Origin: Cristatella mucedo | Lineage: Eukaryota > Bryozoa > Phylactolaemata > Cristatellidae | NCBI GenBank assembly: GCA_009760855.2 | Contig: WPIO01000004.1 | Coordinates: 1,988,501 to 2,052,500, forward strand | Direction of reading: 5' to 3' | Length of the DNA: 64,000 nucleotides | Part shown: piece after piece, positions 10,999-22,400 of the stretch | Layout of the letters: each line of letters begins with the position of its first letter | Numbering within the stretch: the first letter of the stretch is position 1 | Made by a program: the position numbers and the translations under genes | Notes under the pieces: generated by a model | Told to the model about the DNA's origin: nothing | What the model saw: the letters and a program-made list of their open reading frames with translations, nothing else | Database searches by the model: none

Positions 10999-11009
10999 GG
11001 GGGGGGGGG
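10999..11009. repeat. Poly-G run
   Basis: Eleven consecutive G residues. Confidence 0.98.
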
Positions 11010-11582
11010 TTAGGTGAAGGACTCCGATCGCCGCTGGGCGGACCAATGGCAAAGGCGTGAGGCCGTCGCCGCGGACTCCACGTCTGCCTCTGCGTTCGCT
11101 CGGCGCTTGCGATCGGAGCTTGCGATCGCTTGCTATCGTCGGCCAGTGCTCTCGACCGACCGGAGCTCTCATCGGCACAGGCTCTACATCGCCAGCGAGC
11201 GCTGCTCCGCTCGCTGGCTCAGTCCAACTGCGTGCTCCGACGTGCCCTGCACGAAGGACTGACTAAAACAAGTGGATCGCGTCGCACCACCGGGTGCTGT
11301 CGCCGTGAGCAGGACGCGGAGACAGACGAAGCCGGCCAATGGTCGCAAGTTCAATTTAATTACGCATCGGAGCAGAGCACGGCTATCGCCGTGGCACATC
11401 GGCGAAGTAGTGGGGAGAGGGAGGGTTCGGATTGAATACTCGATGAATGAGGTCGCAGCGATCGTGCCATTCCTTCGTCCGTCGTACAGGAGGCATCTCA
11501 CTCGGATGAGGCAGAACACTTGTGTAGGCAGGCCACTCCCTGTAATTCCTCCAATCCTGCAATCAAGTGCCAGTTCACGACA
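11010..11582. other. CpG-rich stretch, no gene recognised
   Basis: High GC with frequent CpG, especially 11,020-11,300. Overlapping open frames occur on both strands, but none shows splice sites or a known domain. Confidence 0.4.
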
Positions 11583-11868
11583 GTAATGTAATGTATGTCC
11601 GCCTGTAACTCCACAAAGCCACAAAGACCATGTGGGTGTTAACGCAGGAGAGTCTTGTATAGTGCACTCGCAGCCTAACCGGCTATCGGTACGCATTCGG
11701 CAACCAACAGACTTCGTCTCACGCAACAAAGAGAAAGTGGGAAGCATAGCAGAGTCAGGAGAGCAGTTGAGGTAGTGAGTAGCACGAAAGTAGCAGCTCA
11801 GGGCCGCTGGCAAGGATGAGCCATAGTCGGCAACAGGAGAGTAGTTGTCGTGCCTTCAGCTGCCAAAA
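11583..11868 (-). mobile_element. LINE-A 3' end, abutting the CAG array
   Basis: The reversed ATTAC tail (GTAATGTAATGTATG) is followed by TCCGCCTGTAACTCCACAAA and the reversed 3' UTR up to ACAGGAGAGTAGTTGTCGTG. The 5' end of the element meets the CAG array at 11,871. Confidence 0.9.
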
Positions 11869-11869
11869 C

Positions 11870-12155
<286 letters not shown>

Positions 12156-12156
<1 letters not shown>

Positions 12157-12880
12157 TAGATGCCACTTGGCATCAAGCCAAAAAGTTCGGAATGGGCATT
12201 CTTGATCGCGAGCAAAGGAGGATTAGGAGACTTCAGATAACCACGCCCCCTCCATACCTTGATGTGACCCAGAAGTAGTGCCCCATCCGGTAAGCGCCCA
12301 CGATCCCTCTCAGGCAGACTGGGCCACTGTGCTTCCAGGGTGCTGGGAGCTGCCTGGCTTAGGGAAGCAAAGGCTCGCAAGGCTACTATTGTAGCGGCTT
12401 CGACAGGCTCTAGTATGGGGGCTGTCTGCAGAGGCTCTACTGGTTTACTAGTGACGATTTTATTTTTAGAGTGGACTGGTTCTTAGCAGGGAAAGGGGGC
12501 TAGGTGCTTGCATTGCATGACGTAGGTCGTGAGTTTGAGTCGAGCGGCATGCACTAGAATGTTGCCCACTTCAAACGGAGAGATATTTCACTGCTACGCA
12601 TAGTAGGCTTTTGTATCAACCGACCTTAACCGTTTGCATTATTACTAGTAGCAAGCCTTCGTCCTACCACACCTGAGAGATCGTTTGAGTGGGCTAAAGC
12701 CTTTCTAAACCTCTCCAGCTATCACAGAATTCTCTCGAATAATTACTTTAAAAACCGGGTCTCTAATTAGGTGACCATTACGTTGAATAGGATTTAATTA
12801 GCAATAATTGGTCACAGGTTTAATTACATTTAGCAGGAGAGATTCCCGGAAGCCACCGCTTGCGGCTCCTGATGATGCCA
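12156..12880. other. No recognisable gene
   Basis: A possible degraded SINE head lies at about 12,500-12,560 (TAGGTCGTGAGTTTGAGTCG resembles the B-box side). The rest is unassigned. Confidence 0.35.
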
Positions 12881-14835
12881 GCGCAATGACAAGCCAGAGC
12901 CTTCGCGCTCATGGAGGACGATCCGCTGCGGCCGCGTGCGAGTGGTCGTGCGAGATATTCCCCGCCTTCGCCTCCAAAGTGTACCGGACAGAGGGCCCTG
13001 TCAAATGGTAAGGTTCGACGTACGCCCATAGTCGTTCCGTCGCCGCTTTCAAGCTTCCTTCGCGACTTCCGGAGAGTTGGCTTTCTCGCAAGCGATAATA
13101 AATCCACCGCAGTTGCTCGCCGCTCTTGCGCAAAGCTCGAGCACAAAAAGAGCGCCCATATGGAGCGCAGGACGCCCGCCTCCCCCTCCGTGCGCCGATA
13201 CCCCGGGCGCTCACGGTTGCGCGCGCGCGCGCCCAGCGCAGCAAGCCTTTCGAGCAGACGCTCATGCGTACTGTGCGCGCCAGCGGCGGGCGCACTTTCG
13301 CGGTTCGCGCGCGCACGCGCGCCTGCGGCACCGCGCACGCCGCGCGCATGCGGGCGGCGCGCTCTTCGCCGAGCGGCCGGCCGGCGCCGCCGACGGAGGT
13401 CTCGAAGTCGCGTTGCAGGCGGCCGACGTGGAACGTGTCGGCGGCGTCCGAGGTCGGAGGTCGCCTTTACCTCGACGACCTGGGCGAGCGGCTAGGCGAC
13501 GAGGGGGATGCGGTGCGATGTGGCGCGACCGCATCTCCGTCGTCGCCTCGCGGCGCTTTCCCAGCTTCCGCTTCTCGCTTTTCCCAGCTTCCGCCGATTT
13601 GCGCGCTGGGAAAGCGCGCCGATCGACGGAAGCTGGGCCTGCGCGCACCGAGTTCACCAGCGAGCACGGCGAGCGGACGACTCTCGCTCGCCGCTTTTAA
13701 TCGAGCAGCAAATTTGAGGCCAGCGCTTAGTGGAAGCGCGCTGCGGCAGCAGTGTATCCACGGGAGAGAGGACGAGAAGCGCCGCGCGAGCTCGTGGAAG
13801 TCTTGAATCGCTTGCAACGACGGCGGGGTAAAGCCGACGCTGTCGCCGCCATCTTGCGCCTCGTGGAGCTGGCGGCGTTACCTGGCGGCGCTTCGAAGCC
13901 GTGTGTCGATTGTCAGAGCGGATGCGCACCTTGGCTCCGAAAGCAGACTCGACGATTGCGTCGCGAAAATGGCCGCACGCCGAGCCGTCGCTGGCACGAC
14001 TCCTTACGGAGCTTCCGCCGAGGAAACGAGCTCGTGCGGAGCGGCACCGAGCGGCCTGCGCCGCCAGCGGCGACTCTGCTGAGCCTGTAGCGGCCGCCGC
14101 CGCTAAAGTCTGGGCCGCCGCGCCGCGCCCGACCGCCGCCCGTCGGCAGGGCTCGCGCACCGGCGCGCGCGAACCAGCGCGCCCGCTCGCGGTCGGGTGG
14201 CGAGGCGACGGGCGAGATCGCGCCGACTGAGCAAATAGCGTTGCGAACGGGAAGGCGACGCGCGTCTCTCCTATTCTAGAGCCGCCGACGGGCGGGCGGG
14301 TGCTTCGTGGGTTCCAATCGCCAGCCTACCGGCCTATAGCGGAAAACCCGACAATGAGCGCGCTGCGACGCCGTGACTCTGTCAATGCGCCGCCGCGGCG
14401 CGCCAGTCTCGCGTGGCGGCGCGAGGCCTGTCGTTTGGAGACCAGCGAAGCCGGCGGCGGTCGTTCACAATCGTGCCGCCGACAGCCCCGCTCAGGCAGG
14501 CAAGCGACGCTGCGCTCGCGTCTAATGGACGGGAAAGTCGACGTTTTCGTTTGCGGCAGCAGCGCTATTGACGGGCTCTCGAAATCGCATACAGCATACA
14601 GCAAACAGAGTCGGCGCCGTCGAAGGAAGCGGTGGCGGCGAGCGGCCAGCGTCGGGGCCGAAGCGTCAATTGTTCCTAAACGGAAAGAAGAAGGCGTTTA
14701 GGGCTGTATTAGCACGACCAATTGTTCGCGGACGCCGAAAAATCGAATCGGACGCAGCTCTGGCGGCGATGCGCCGGCACCGAGGCTTAATATCACGCTT
14801 CGAAACGCGGACTCGGGCTAGCTCAGTAAGAACTG
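12880..14835. other. GC-rich, CpG-dense block
   Basis: About 2 kb of very GC-rich DNA with dense CpG and several GCGC runs. It also contains a GCCGCCATCTTG motif (13,845-13,856), as found in many animal housekeeping promoters. Long arginine- and alanine-rich frames exist on both strands, which is expected at this composition and is not evidence of coding. It could be a CpG island covering a promoter or 5' exon, but no transcript boundary is visible. Confidence 0.5.
13554..13637. repeat. Two interlocking inverted repeats
   Basis: CGCTTTCCCAGC (13,554-13,565) is complementary to GCTGGGAAAGCG (13,605-13,616). CCCAGCTTCCG (13,583-13,593) is complementary to CGGAAGCTGGG (13,627-13,637). The order A, B, A', B' is that of a pseudoknot. 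CCCAGCTTCCG also occurs at 13,559-13,569. Confidence 0.8.
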
Positions 14836-14844
14836 AGTAGTGGG

Positions 14845-15161
14845 CGGAGGAGGAGGAGTGGGAGAAGGAGAAGGAAGAACAGGAGGAGGAAGAAGAGGAG
14901 GAGGAGGAGGAGGAGGAGGAGGAGGAGGAGGAGGAGGAGGAGGGAGAAGGAGGAGGAGGAGGAGGAGGAGGAGAAGGAGGAGGAGAGGAGGAGAAGGAGG
15001 GAGGAGAAGGAGAAGGAGGAGGAGGAGGAGGAGGAGGAGGAGGAGGAGGAGGAGGAGGAGGAGGAGGAGGAGGAGGAGGAGGAGGAGGAGGAGGAGGAGG
15101 AGGAGGAGGAGGAGGAGGAGGAGGAGGAGGAGGAGGAGGAGGAGGAGGAGGAGGGGGGGGA

Positions 15162-15192
<31 letters not shown>

Positions 15193-15250
15193 GAGGAGGA
15201 GGAGGAGGAGGAGGAGGAGGAGGAGAAGGAGGAGGAGAAGGAGGAGGAGG
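14845..15250. repeat. (GAG)n trinucleotide array
   Basis: About 400 bases of GAG repeat with GAA and poly-G interruptions (for example 15,153-15,170). Its Glu/Gly/Arg and Leu/Ser/Pro translations are artefacts. Confidence 0.97.
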
Positions 15251-15840
15251 GGCAGCGGTAGCAGCGGCGGCAACGGCAGTGGCAGATGAGACGGCGGAGG
15301 TCCGGTAACAAAGCCTTCAAGTAACGCTGTGCTCAGTGCGTCATTACCCTCGGTGAGAACTTCTTTATAGCTGCACCGTCGGCTATGTCTACCTCGAGAT
15401 GACAGAGCGAAATTGCAAAGCCACAGTCGCTTGCACGTAGGATTTCTGAAAAACAGTATTTTTTTGCAAAGACAACAGCTGCAACGACTGTTTTCCCTTT
15501 TCAAAGAAAAAAGCTGTTAACAGCTGCTTTTCCATTCTTTCAACCAATTTTACAGTCAATGTCAGCTTATGCTTGTAATGAACGCAGTTTTATTATACAT
15601 CTTTCATGATACATTGCAAAACAATACATTTTTACTTCTTATAATAATGTTTCAAGAATACAAGTGCATTTAGCGACTTATTGAAGATGTGCGATCTTAA
15701 TTCGGTACATTAATTCGTGTTGGCCGAAAAACTCTTTCAACGTCCGTTGATGTTGGTTTTAATGGATAGAATTTCGTTGAACGATTCGTGGAGACTTTCA
15801 CTGTGCGCTGGCCACAGCTTCTGAAGAGCGTGAATTCGGA
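15251..15840. other. No recognisable gene
   Basis: Around 15,735-15,790 the minus strand reads KPTSTDVERVFRPTRINVP, faintly like a hAT transposase C-terminus (pattern S..ERVF). It lies downstream of the frame at 15,841-16,090, on the same strand. The resemblance is too short to call. Confidence 0.3.
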
Positions 15841-16090
15841 CTAGATCCATTTGAAATTGTCTTGCACTCCGACTGGAATTGATGATCCATCTTTTGGAAG
15901 CAACAAATTCAATTTATCTTGAAGAGACAAGTTCACACTTTCAGCATCATTTGACAACTGTTCGACGACAACTACTACATGGTTGATTCCAAATAGACGA
16001 AACGGTAGATTTCCTGGAAAATTTAGCGTAGTTTTGACAGATTGATCTTTGAGACTGCCCAAGTGGTTAATGAAATCCTTGTTCAATCGC
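15841..16090 (-). CDS. Coding-like fragment, unknown protein
   Basis: A minus-strand frame of about 80 codons with balanced composition ends in TAG at 15,843-15,841. It includes LPFRLFGINHVVVVVEQLS and NLLLPKDGSSIPVGVQDN. TTTTCCAG just before the GNLPF part could be a splice acceptor. The upstream side is a reversed LINE-B 3' end, so the frame may be a remnant of a transposon or of a gene cut by that insertion. No family recognised. Confidence 0.3.
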
Positions 16091-16094
16091 TCTT

Positions 16095-16310
16095 CAACGG
16101 GATACTAACGCCATCAAAGAACTTTAGACTCTTTCTAGGAACTTCATGTCTGCTGCAAAGGAAGAATGATCGAATTGTGGATAGCGGTAGCATGCACAAT
16201 GCCAGCAAGCGTAACGTGGTTCCTTTCCAGAAAAAAGTAAACTGCTCAGAAGGAAGTAAATTTATTTTGAGATGCTTCACTATAAATTTTTTATTACTAA
16301 AATTACATAG
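16095..16310 (-). mobile_element. LINE-B 3' end
   Basis: The reverse complement reads TTTGCAGCAGACATGAAGTT, then CCTAGAAAGAGTCTAAAGTT, a diverged copy of the LINE-B tail. The upstream part has the GCATGCTACC-like motif. Confidence 0.65.
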
Positions 16311-16460
16311 CAGGATAAATTTCTTACCAATGCTCTAATATAGGTGAACACATGATAACTGGTGCAAAGACTTGCAAGGCCGACGACAGTAGTTGGTAGT
16401 TATCGCCCTAGTTATACGGTTAGAGGCCATCAGTCGCGAAAAAGTACCAAGCAATGTGGC

Positions 16461-16629
<169 letters not shown>

Positions 16630-16689
16630 GAGACTTGAGCTGACGTTGCTAGAGCAACGAGTACAGAGTCAGCGACAGAGCGACGCATT

Positions 16690-17475
16690 GCCCATTGCAG
16701 GGGGATTATAAACCGTTAAAAGAACCGTACCAAGCACAGAGCTGCCCTGCGGTACCCCATACTTCAGTGCTTTTTTGGATGATCGTTTTCCGTTCACATA
16801 AATACTCTTAAGCCTCCCACTGTGATAGGAATTAAGCCATTTCACTGCGGCACGTTTGCATATGCAGTAAGTTTGATCGCGTACGGCTTTTCTGTGGATG
16901 TAAGCGCAAAACTGTTGAAATCAGGCTATCACTGGCTTGCCGGGCAGTCCAGTCTATGGATGGCCGGCAAGGAAACCAGCCAATCCACGCTGTTCAATCG
17001 CCTCTTCTCTTTTGAAGTGCTCACGTGACTTGCTGGAATGCCACCGGTCGCCCAAGTAATCGTCCAAGGTCCCCCGTTCCTTTTAACACCTTCCTACTGC
17101 AGCACCACTTCTAGTAGACTTCCCAGAAAAGCAGCACATTTGACTCTGACCCCTCGAAAAGTGGGCATCTCTGCTTCGAAATGAGCGCAGCAGCTGCCGT
17201 ACCGGTCAGACTCGCTCGGAGCCAGACCCGAGGCCGGTGAAGCTGATCGAAGCGTACTGCAATGCAGCCCCAGGCGAGATGAGAGGGGCTCTAGAAGAAA
17301 GAACTTGGTGATCAATAGTATCAAAAGCTGCCGAAAGATCGAGCAAAAAATACATGCACAGAGCGTCTACCTAAGTCTGCATTCCTAAGAAGGTCGTTAT
17401 ACACTCGAAGCACTCGTGACTCTTTGGATTGATCGGCTCTAAAACCAGACTTGAACTTACTAGCTAGGTCCGAAA
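16690..17475 (-). mobile_element. Non-LTR retrotransposon reverse-transcriptase fragment
   Basis: On the minus strand 17,245-17,470 encodes KFKSGFRADQSKESRVLRVY and, after one frameshift at a T run, LLDLSAAFDTIDHQVL, which holds the motif A aspartate of L2/CR1-type RTs. At 16,690-16,860 an open stretch reads WLNSYHSGRLKSIYVNGKR, then GVPQGSSVLGTVLLTVY, the motif B region. The 16,870-17,240 gap is longer than expected between these motifs, so something is inserted or degraded there. It is distinct from LINE-A, whose motif B reads [15 protein letters not shown]. Inactive. Confidence 0.8.
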
Positions 17476-17511
17476 TTTAAAACAATTTCGCAGCCGAAGT
17501 CGCTTGCACGT

Positions 17512-17555
17512 GACGGCGATGATGACGACGACGACGACGATGAGGACGACGAAAA
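17512..17555. repeat. (GAC/GAT)n trinucleotide repeat
   Basis: Imperfect GAC, GAT and GAG units. Confidence 0.9.
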
Positions 17556-17749
17556 TTATTACAAAGCAGGAAAAACAGCAACGATAATAATGATAAAAAT
17601 AAGTAGCGAGTCACTTGAATAGCCCACTAAAGAAAACGAAATCCCTATCCCACGACTTCACGACTCGCTGCAAGTGAAGTAATGTGCAAAGATGCACGTG
17701 CAAGCTATCGATCTTAGGCGAGCATTCAAACGCCCGGGAGACACTACCG

Positions 17750-18745
17750 GAGCCGGCGGTTAGTAGTAGCATCTGTTGAATCGAGCACAACGCCGGATGC
17801 CGGAGCGATTAGCGAGAAGCGCGAAAAATGGTGCCTCGAGTTCGCCTCAGCAATCGAAGCCGCCACCTCTGACGTCGGAGGCGACCGCCAATGTGGCGCT
17901 CTCGCGAAGCCGCCAGGCGGGCGGCGAGCGGAGTCGCGAGGCCAGCTCGTCCCGTCAGCGATGCAGCTTCCCATCAGTTGGCCCTGAGCTCGCAGGGTGG
18001 GGGCGATGTGTGTGTAACGCGTCCACTTCGCCACCGCCGCTGGATCCGCCGCCGCCGCCGTCCCGGTCGGCGCGATTCAGCGGTAGATCGCTGCGGCCGC
18101 TCGGTGCCAGTCCCCGCGCGTCTCGCGGCCGAGCAGCGGCGGCGGCGACGGCGAACAAAGGAAGTGCCCCGAGCAGCGTGCTGCGGCAGATTCTTCGGTC
18201 CGAGTTCGGATCGTACGATCGCACGTGCGCTGCTGCAGCGCGAGCGGCGTCGGAGAGCAATCAATTATAGATAAAAATCAGTCGGCAACTTCGCGCGGTG
18301 CTGCGATCCGAGGCGGCCGCCGGGCGCTCCGTGAGAGAATGCTCACCCCGTCGCTCGCACCGAAGAGCGCTCGCCGCCCGCGGCGACCTCGATGGCGGCC
18401 TCGCTCGCCGCGATAGCTCGCCTCGAGGAGCCACGGTGGTCGGAGCAATTTTGCTCTTATTTCTAGCTGCTTCTGGCCACTCGGCAGCTCGTAGCAGCGT
18501 GAGGGTGCGGCGCCGGAACTAAAGAAGTCTGTTCTGCGAACGAATGGAACGAACGCGACAACGACGACGACGGCGGCAGACGATGTCCGTCCTCGGCAGA
18601 CGACGCGCGACGCTCTCACCTCGAAGCGCGGCAAACGATGCGGCGGCGGCGGTGCAGAAGCGCGCCGATGAGCGCAGTTGCGCCGACGAAGGTGGAGCGT
18701 GACGGCAATCGAGAACGCCCGAATCGTAATACCGCACGCGGCGTT
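17750..18745. other. GC-rich, CpG-dense block
   Basis: About 1 kb of high-GC sequence with many CpG and CCG/GCG runs (for example 18,030-18,060). Open frames on both strands are composition effects. Possible CpG island; no gene recognised. Confidence 0.45.
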
Positions 18746-18821
18746 TTAATCTGTCCTGAACAATAGATTCTGAATACTCAGTTCCATCTAATTATAAATC
18801 CGGAATATTTATAAATAAAAT

Positions 18822-18935
18822 TTGCTTATATAGCGCGAATCAGGCACTTCACCTCTAGCCCACGACCTCGGTCATGGAATACATCCACCTTGACCCTGGT
18901 GGGGGCCTGCACCTTAACTAGTGGGCCTAACCAGC
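18822..18935 (-). mobile_element. SINE2 copy, partly deleted
   Basis: Reverse orientation: TTATATAGCGCGAATCAGGC (tail, shortened), then CCCACGACCTCGGTCATGG, then GCACCTTAACTAGTGGGCC, the reversed A-box side. Confidence 0.55.
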
Positions 18936-19059
18936 AGGGAATCGCCTATAATCGCTAGCAGTCATAATCAGTCTAATTTAGGCTGCCGGCTGTTCAGTAT
19001 TCGGTCGCCGACAAGCGGCTGGTGTCATTTGGAGAGTGCCTAAGTCAAGTTGAAATGGC

Positions 19060-19145
19060 GGCGCCAGCTAGGCCAGCCCAATTATGGCGGATAATTATTA
19101 TTCACGATTATGCAATTAGTCGCTAGTTTATTGCCGAGGCCGTAT
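19060..19145 (+). repeat. Repeat D, diverged copy
   Basis: GCCAGCCCAATTATGGCGG, then ATTATTCACGATTATGCAAT, resembles the clearer copies at 20,020 and 23,275. Confidence 0.4.
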
Positions 19146-19259
19146 AAAAACCGGCGCCCTGAGGTAGGCGGGAAGTTGGGGCCTAATTATCACCGGACGT
19201 GGAAGCCATACACCGCGTTGGTAACAACGTTAATCGAGCGGGAGGCCACCGACCCGACC

Positions 19260-19800
19260 TGAATTCGAGGAACAACTAATGCAGCCAGAGCTCGTCTCGA
19301 TGTCGGTAGCGTCTCGGTTTCGGTAGCGTCTTGGCGTCGCTGATCGTTTCGGCGTCGCTGAGCGTTTTGGCGTAGCTGAGCGTCGCCTCCTCGCTGGGGG
19401 CTGCCGCCGCCTCCTCCTCTCTCCCGCTGCTTCTCGGACTCGCTGAAGCTAGCGAAAGGTCCGCTTGCGTGCGGCGCGCGGCAACAGCAGCCCAGCAGCC
19501 CTTTGCCACTAATCGTGCGCCAGCTACTCGCTCTGCTATCCTAGCCGTCCGATCCTGTTGAAATGCGCTTCTCCGCCGGCCGCCGTTCGTCGCATGCAGT
19601 AGAGGACGCTGGCGAGCAGCTCTCCAGCGAACAGAGCGGCCGCTCAGCTAGCCAGGCTTGAGGAAACCGCAGAGCGGAAACCGCAGCGAAGTGCGAGCTT
19701 CTTTTGCGCTTCGAGCTTTCGCTTAGCCGACCTGGAATCTCTGCGCCGGCCGGCGCGCCGGCTTCGTGCTCTCGCGGCCCCGGATCGGAGAGGGAAGCCA
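19260..19800. other. GC-rich stretch
   Basis: CpG-rich sequence with short imperfect GGCGTCGCTGA repeats at 19,310-19,385. No gene recognised. Confidence 0.4.
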
Positions 19801-20019
19801 CGAGAGCCGGACTGTCTTCCCGACGGAATCAATCCAAAAATAAGAGCAGAAGCGCTTCTGTTGGCTGCCTTTTGCTCGTCTAGGTCTTCTTCTGTGTGCG
19901 AAAAAGTGATTTCCAATAGCCCAGAGCGAAATGGAGCTAGTCAATGAGAAGCGGGCGCTCGCTGTACAATGGGAGAACGGCTGCACCCAACTTTCGGTTT
20001 GAAACGGCCTCGAGCTAAG

Positions 20020-20112
20020 TCAGCCAGATTATGACCGATATTCGTTATTCGCGATATTTCTGAATTCTACCGGCTGGGAGCCGATTGTTCAGTAATCTAT
20101 GGCCCCAAGGCA
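20020..20112 (+). repeat. Repeat D
   Basis: GTCAGCCAGATTATGACCG, TCGTTATTCGCGATATT and GAGCCGATTGTTCAGTAATC are shared in order with 23,275-23,372. Origin unknown. Confidence 0.65.
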
Positions 20113-21059
20113 GCGTTAATGTCACCCCACTTGATCGGAGCGACTGATCTACGGTGGCTGCCGCCAAGGAATGCTCACTCTGAGTAATGCTCAGCCGGCA
20201 CGGCGATAGTCGACAAGCCGTGGCGCTCTCGTCACGATAGTGGCGTCACACAATCCATATTGATAATCGACCAGGGAATAAGCAGATCGTCACCTGAATT
20301 CGGTTTGTTCAGATTGAAGCTGTTTGGCTACCGAGGGGAAAGCCGGAGCCCAGAGGTCGATCGCATCTGGTTGGATCGGTGATTACTCGATCTGTCTTGT
20401 CAGCTCGCCGTCGAAAATACGGGGCCCGGTCTCGAAGCCGTCATCCGACGGCCAGCCGGTACTGATTTCCATGGTCTCTAGAGAAGCCCGCCGAGTTGTC
20501 GTCGGCTCACTGTACCCTCCCGCCAAGCCTTCGCATATCTCGAACGCTGCGGCCAAGCCGCCCACGTCCCGGGGCCAAAGTGACTGACAAAGACATAGGA
20601 AATGACTTTCGAATGCCAGAGTTGACCTGCTGAACATCGTGGCTTTAGTGTAGTAGCAGTGGCCATCCGCCGACAACGAGCCTGCTGCAGAAAACCGCTA
20701 CGTATTACCTGGTCCCCCCACGCCACCGCCGCCTCCGAGACCCGCTTCGCTTCCGTCACTGAGTAGCTCGACGACAAATTGCTGACGTCAGTCAGCGGCC
20801 GAGCAGCGAGGCTGCTGCCTCCGCTGCTGAGGATGCCGTCGCATCGGCGTCGCAAGGATCGACGCCCAAAGACTACTCGATGCAGCTGCTTGGGACGGTG
20901 GCTAAGAGTGCACGTTAGCTACAGCTGCAAAGTTATTGGCATAGACACGGAGCGGCGCCACGGAAGAAGCCGGCAGTCTGGCTTCGGAGAGGGTCTGGCC
21001 TAGGATAAACTGACATCTAGGCAATCAGAAGTTACTTGGTGCGTGATTACTTTGATTGA
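20113..21059. other. No recognisable gene
   Basis: Moderately GC-rich. A perfect TGACGTCA palindrome lies at 20,783-20,790 within GCTGACGTCAGTCAGC, a CRE/MARE-like site of unknown relevance. Confidence 0.4.
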
Positions 21060-21270
21060 TAGACAGACAGCTAGACAGTTCGTAGATAGGTACGCATTTA
21101 TTAAACTGATAGAAAGATATTTAGATAGTTAGTATGTACACAGGTAGATAGTTGGATTAAAAGACAGATAGAAAAATTGGTCGTAGATAGAAAGATACCC
21201 ACAGACAGACAGGCAGATAGACAGACAGACAGACAGACAGAGATACCGACAGAGACAGATCGAGACACGA
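21060..21270. repeat. Degenerate GATA/GACA tetranucleotide repeat
   Basis: Scattered GATA, GACA and TAGA units, most regular at 21,195-21,240. Confidence 0.85.
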
Positions 21271-21328
21271 ACCGAGTCAGACAAAACAGAAACAATGATA
21301 AACTGAGATGCAGAAAGTGAGAGTGTGA

Positions 21329-21596
<268 letters not shown>

Positions 21597-21599
21597 TGC

Positions 21600-22230
21600 A
21601 CTGTCCATACACAAGAGAGAACCAAGGTAGCTCCAACGAGGAGCCGCCAGGCCGCGCCCTAGTGATTGGATGGTTTGGCTACTGCTTCTCACATCTAGGC
21701 ACACTTTCCAAGATGGCCGCGAGCCTCTTCCCATCTCTGCCGTCTTGCACTGCTCAGCTCATTATCTTGTAGGAGCGCAGGCGAGTATCTAGTAGCGAGT
21801 ATGGTAGTATCTAGCTCGCGTAGCGAGTATAGTAGCATCTACTGTATCTGCTCAGCTCAGGAGTGGGCCGATCGCCAGCAGGGTGTGTGTGCCCGTGGCA
21901 CCCTTGGACTGACAATGACAGGAGCCAGCCATACTTTGTCGAGGAGCCTTGACCACTCCGTCGAAGCGAAGCCAGTGCGGCCGGGCTTCCACAGAGGCGT
22001 CAAGGTTTTTTGAAATCTCGATGTTTTTCCGACTGCTGCGGCCGCCGCTGCTGTGAGGTCGGCTTGCGACCGTTGTCTAAAGTCGGCCATCCGGCTGGCA
22101 GGGTTACCGGTTAAATTACCTCCTTTCTGGAAGAGCTAAAATGGAGCCAGTGTATACACTTTTTTGGTTTAGGTATCGTGAGTCTGTTTATATCAACTGA
22201 CCGCCGTCTAGCAGTGCATCCAGTTATGTA
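21600..22230. other. No recognisable gene
   Basis: Contains CAAGATGGCCGC (21,709-21,720), a YY1-like motif. A short TAGTATCTAG repeat lies near 21,787-21,840. Confidence 0.4.
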
Positions 22231-22234
22231 AGTA

Positions 22235-22400
22235 AAAGTCAACTGATTGAAGAGTCTCGTTTGCATTGTGGTAGAAGAGCCTTAGCGATTATCCCTTATT
22301 CCTCTTGCTGCAGGCAATACAAAATTGCAAGCTGCAGGACTCGAGCCGACGATCTGAGTAAACAATTACGGCACCTTGGCCCTCGGCTGTTACAGACTGT
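22235..22400 (-). mobile_element. SINE1 copy, diverged
   Basis: Reverse orientation: AACTGATTGAAGAGTC, then GGTAGAAGAGCCTTAGCGAT, TGCAGGCAATACAAAATTGC and CAGGACTCGAGCCGACGATC. The last is the reversed B-box side. Confidence 0.65.

Noticed and set aside
12909-14230. Overlapping long Arg/Ala-rich frames on both strands
   Set aside because: Expected from very high GC content; no frame stands out by splice sites, domain or codon pattern.
14818-15504. Long Leu/Ser/Pro and Arg/Gly frames
   Set aside because: They are translations of the GAG array.
20781-20796. CRE/MARE-like palindrome TGACGTCA
   Set aside because: A single eight-base site with no transcript start in view; noted in the annotation but not claimed as functional.
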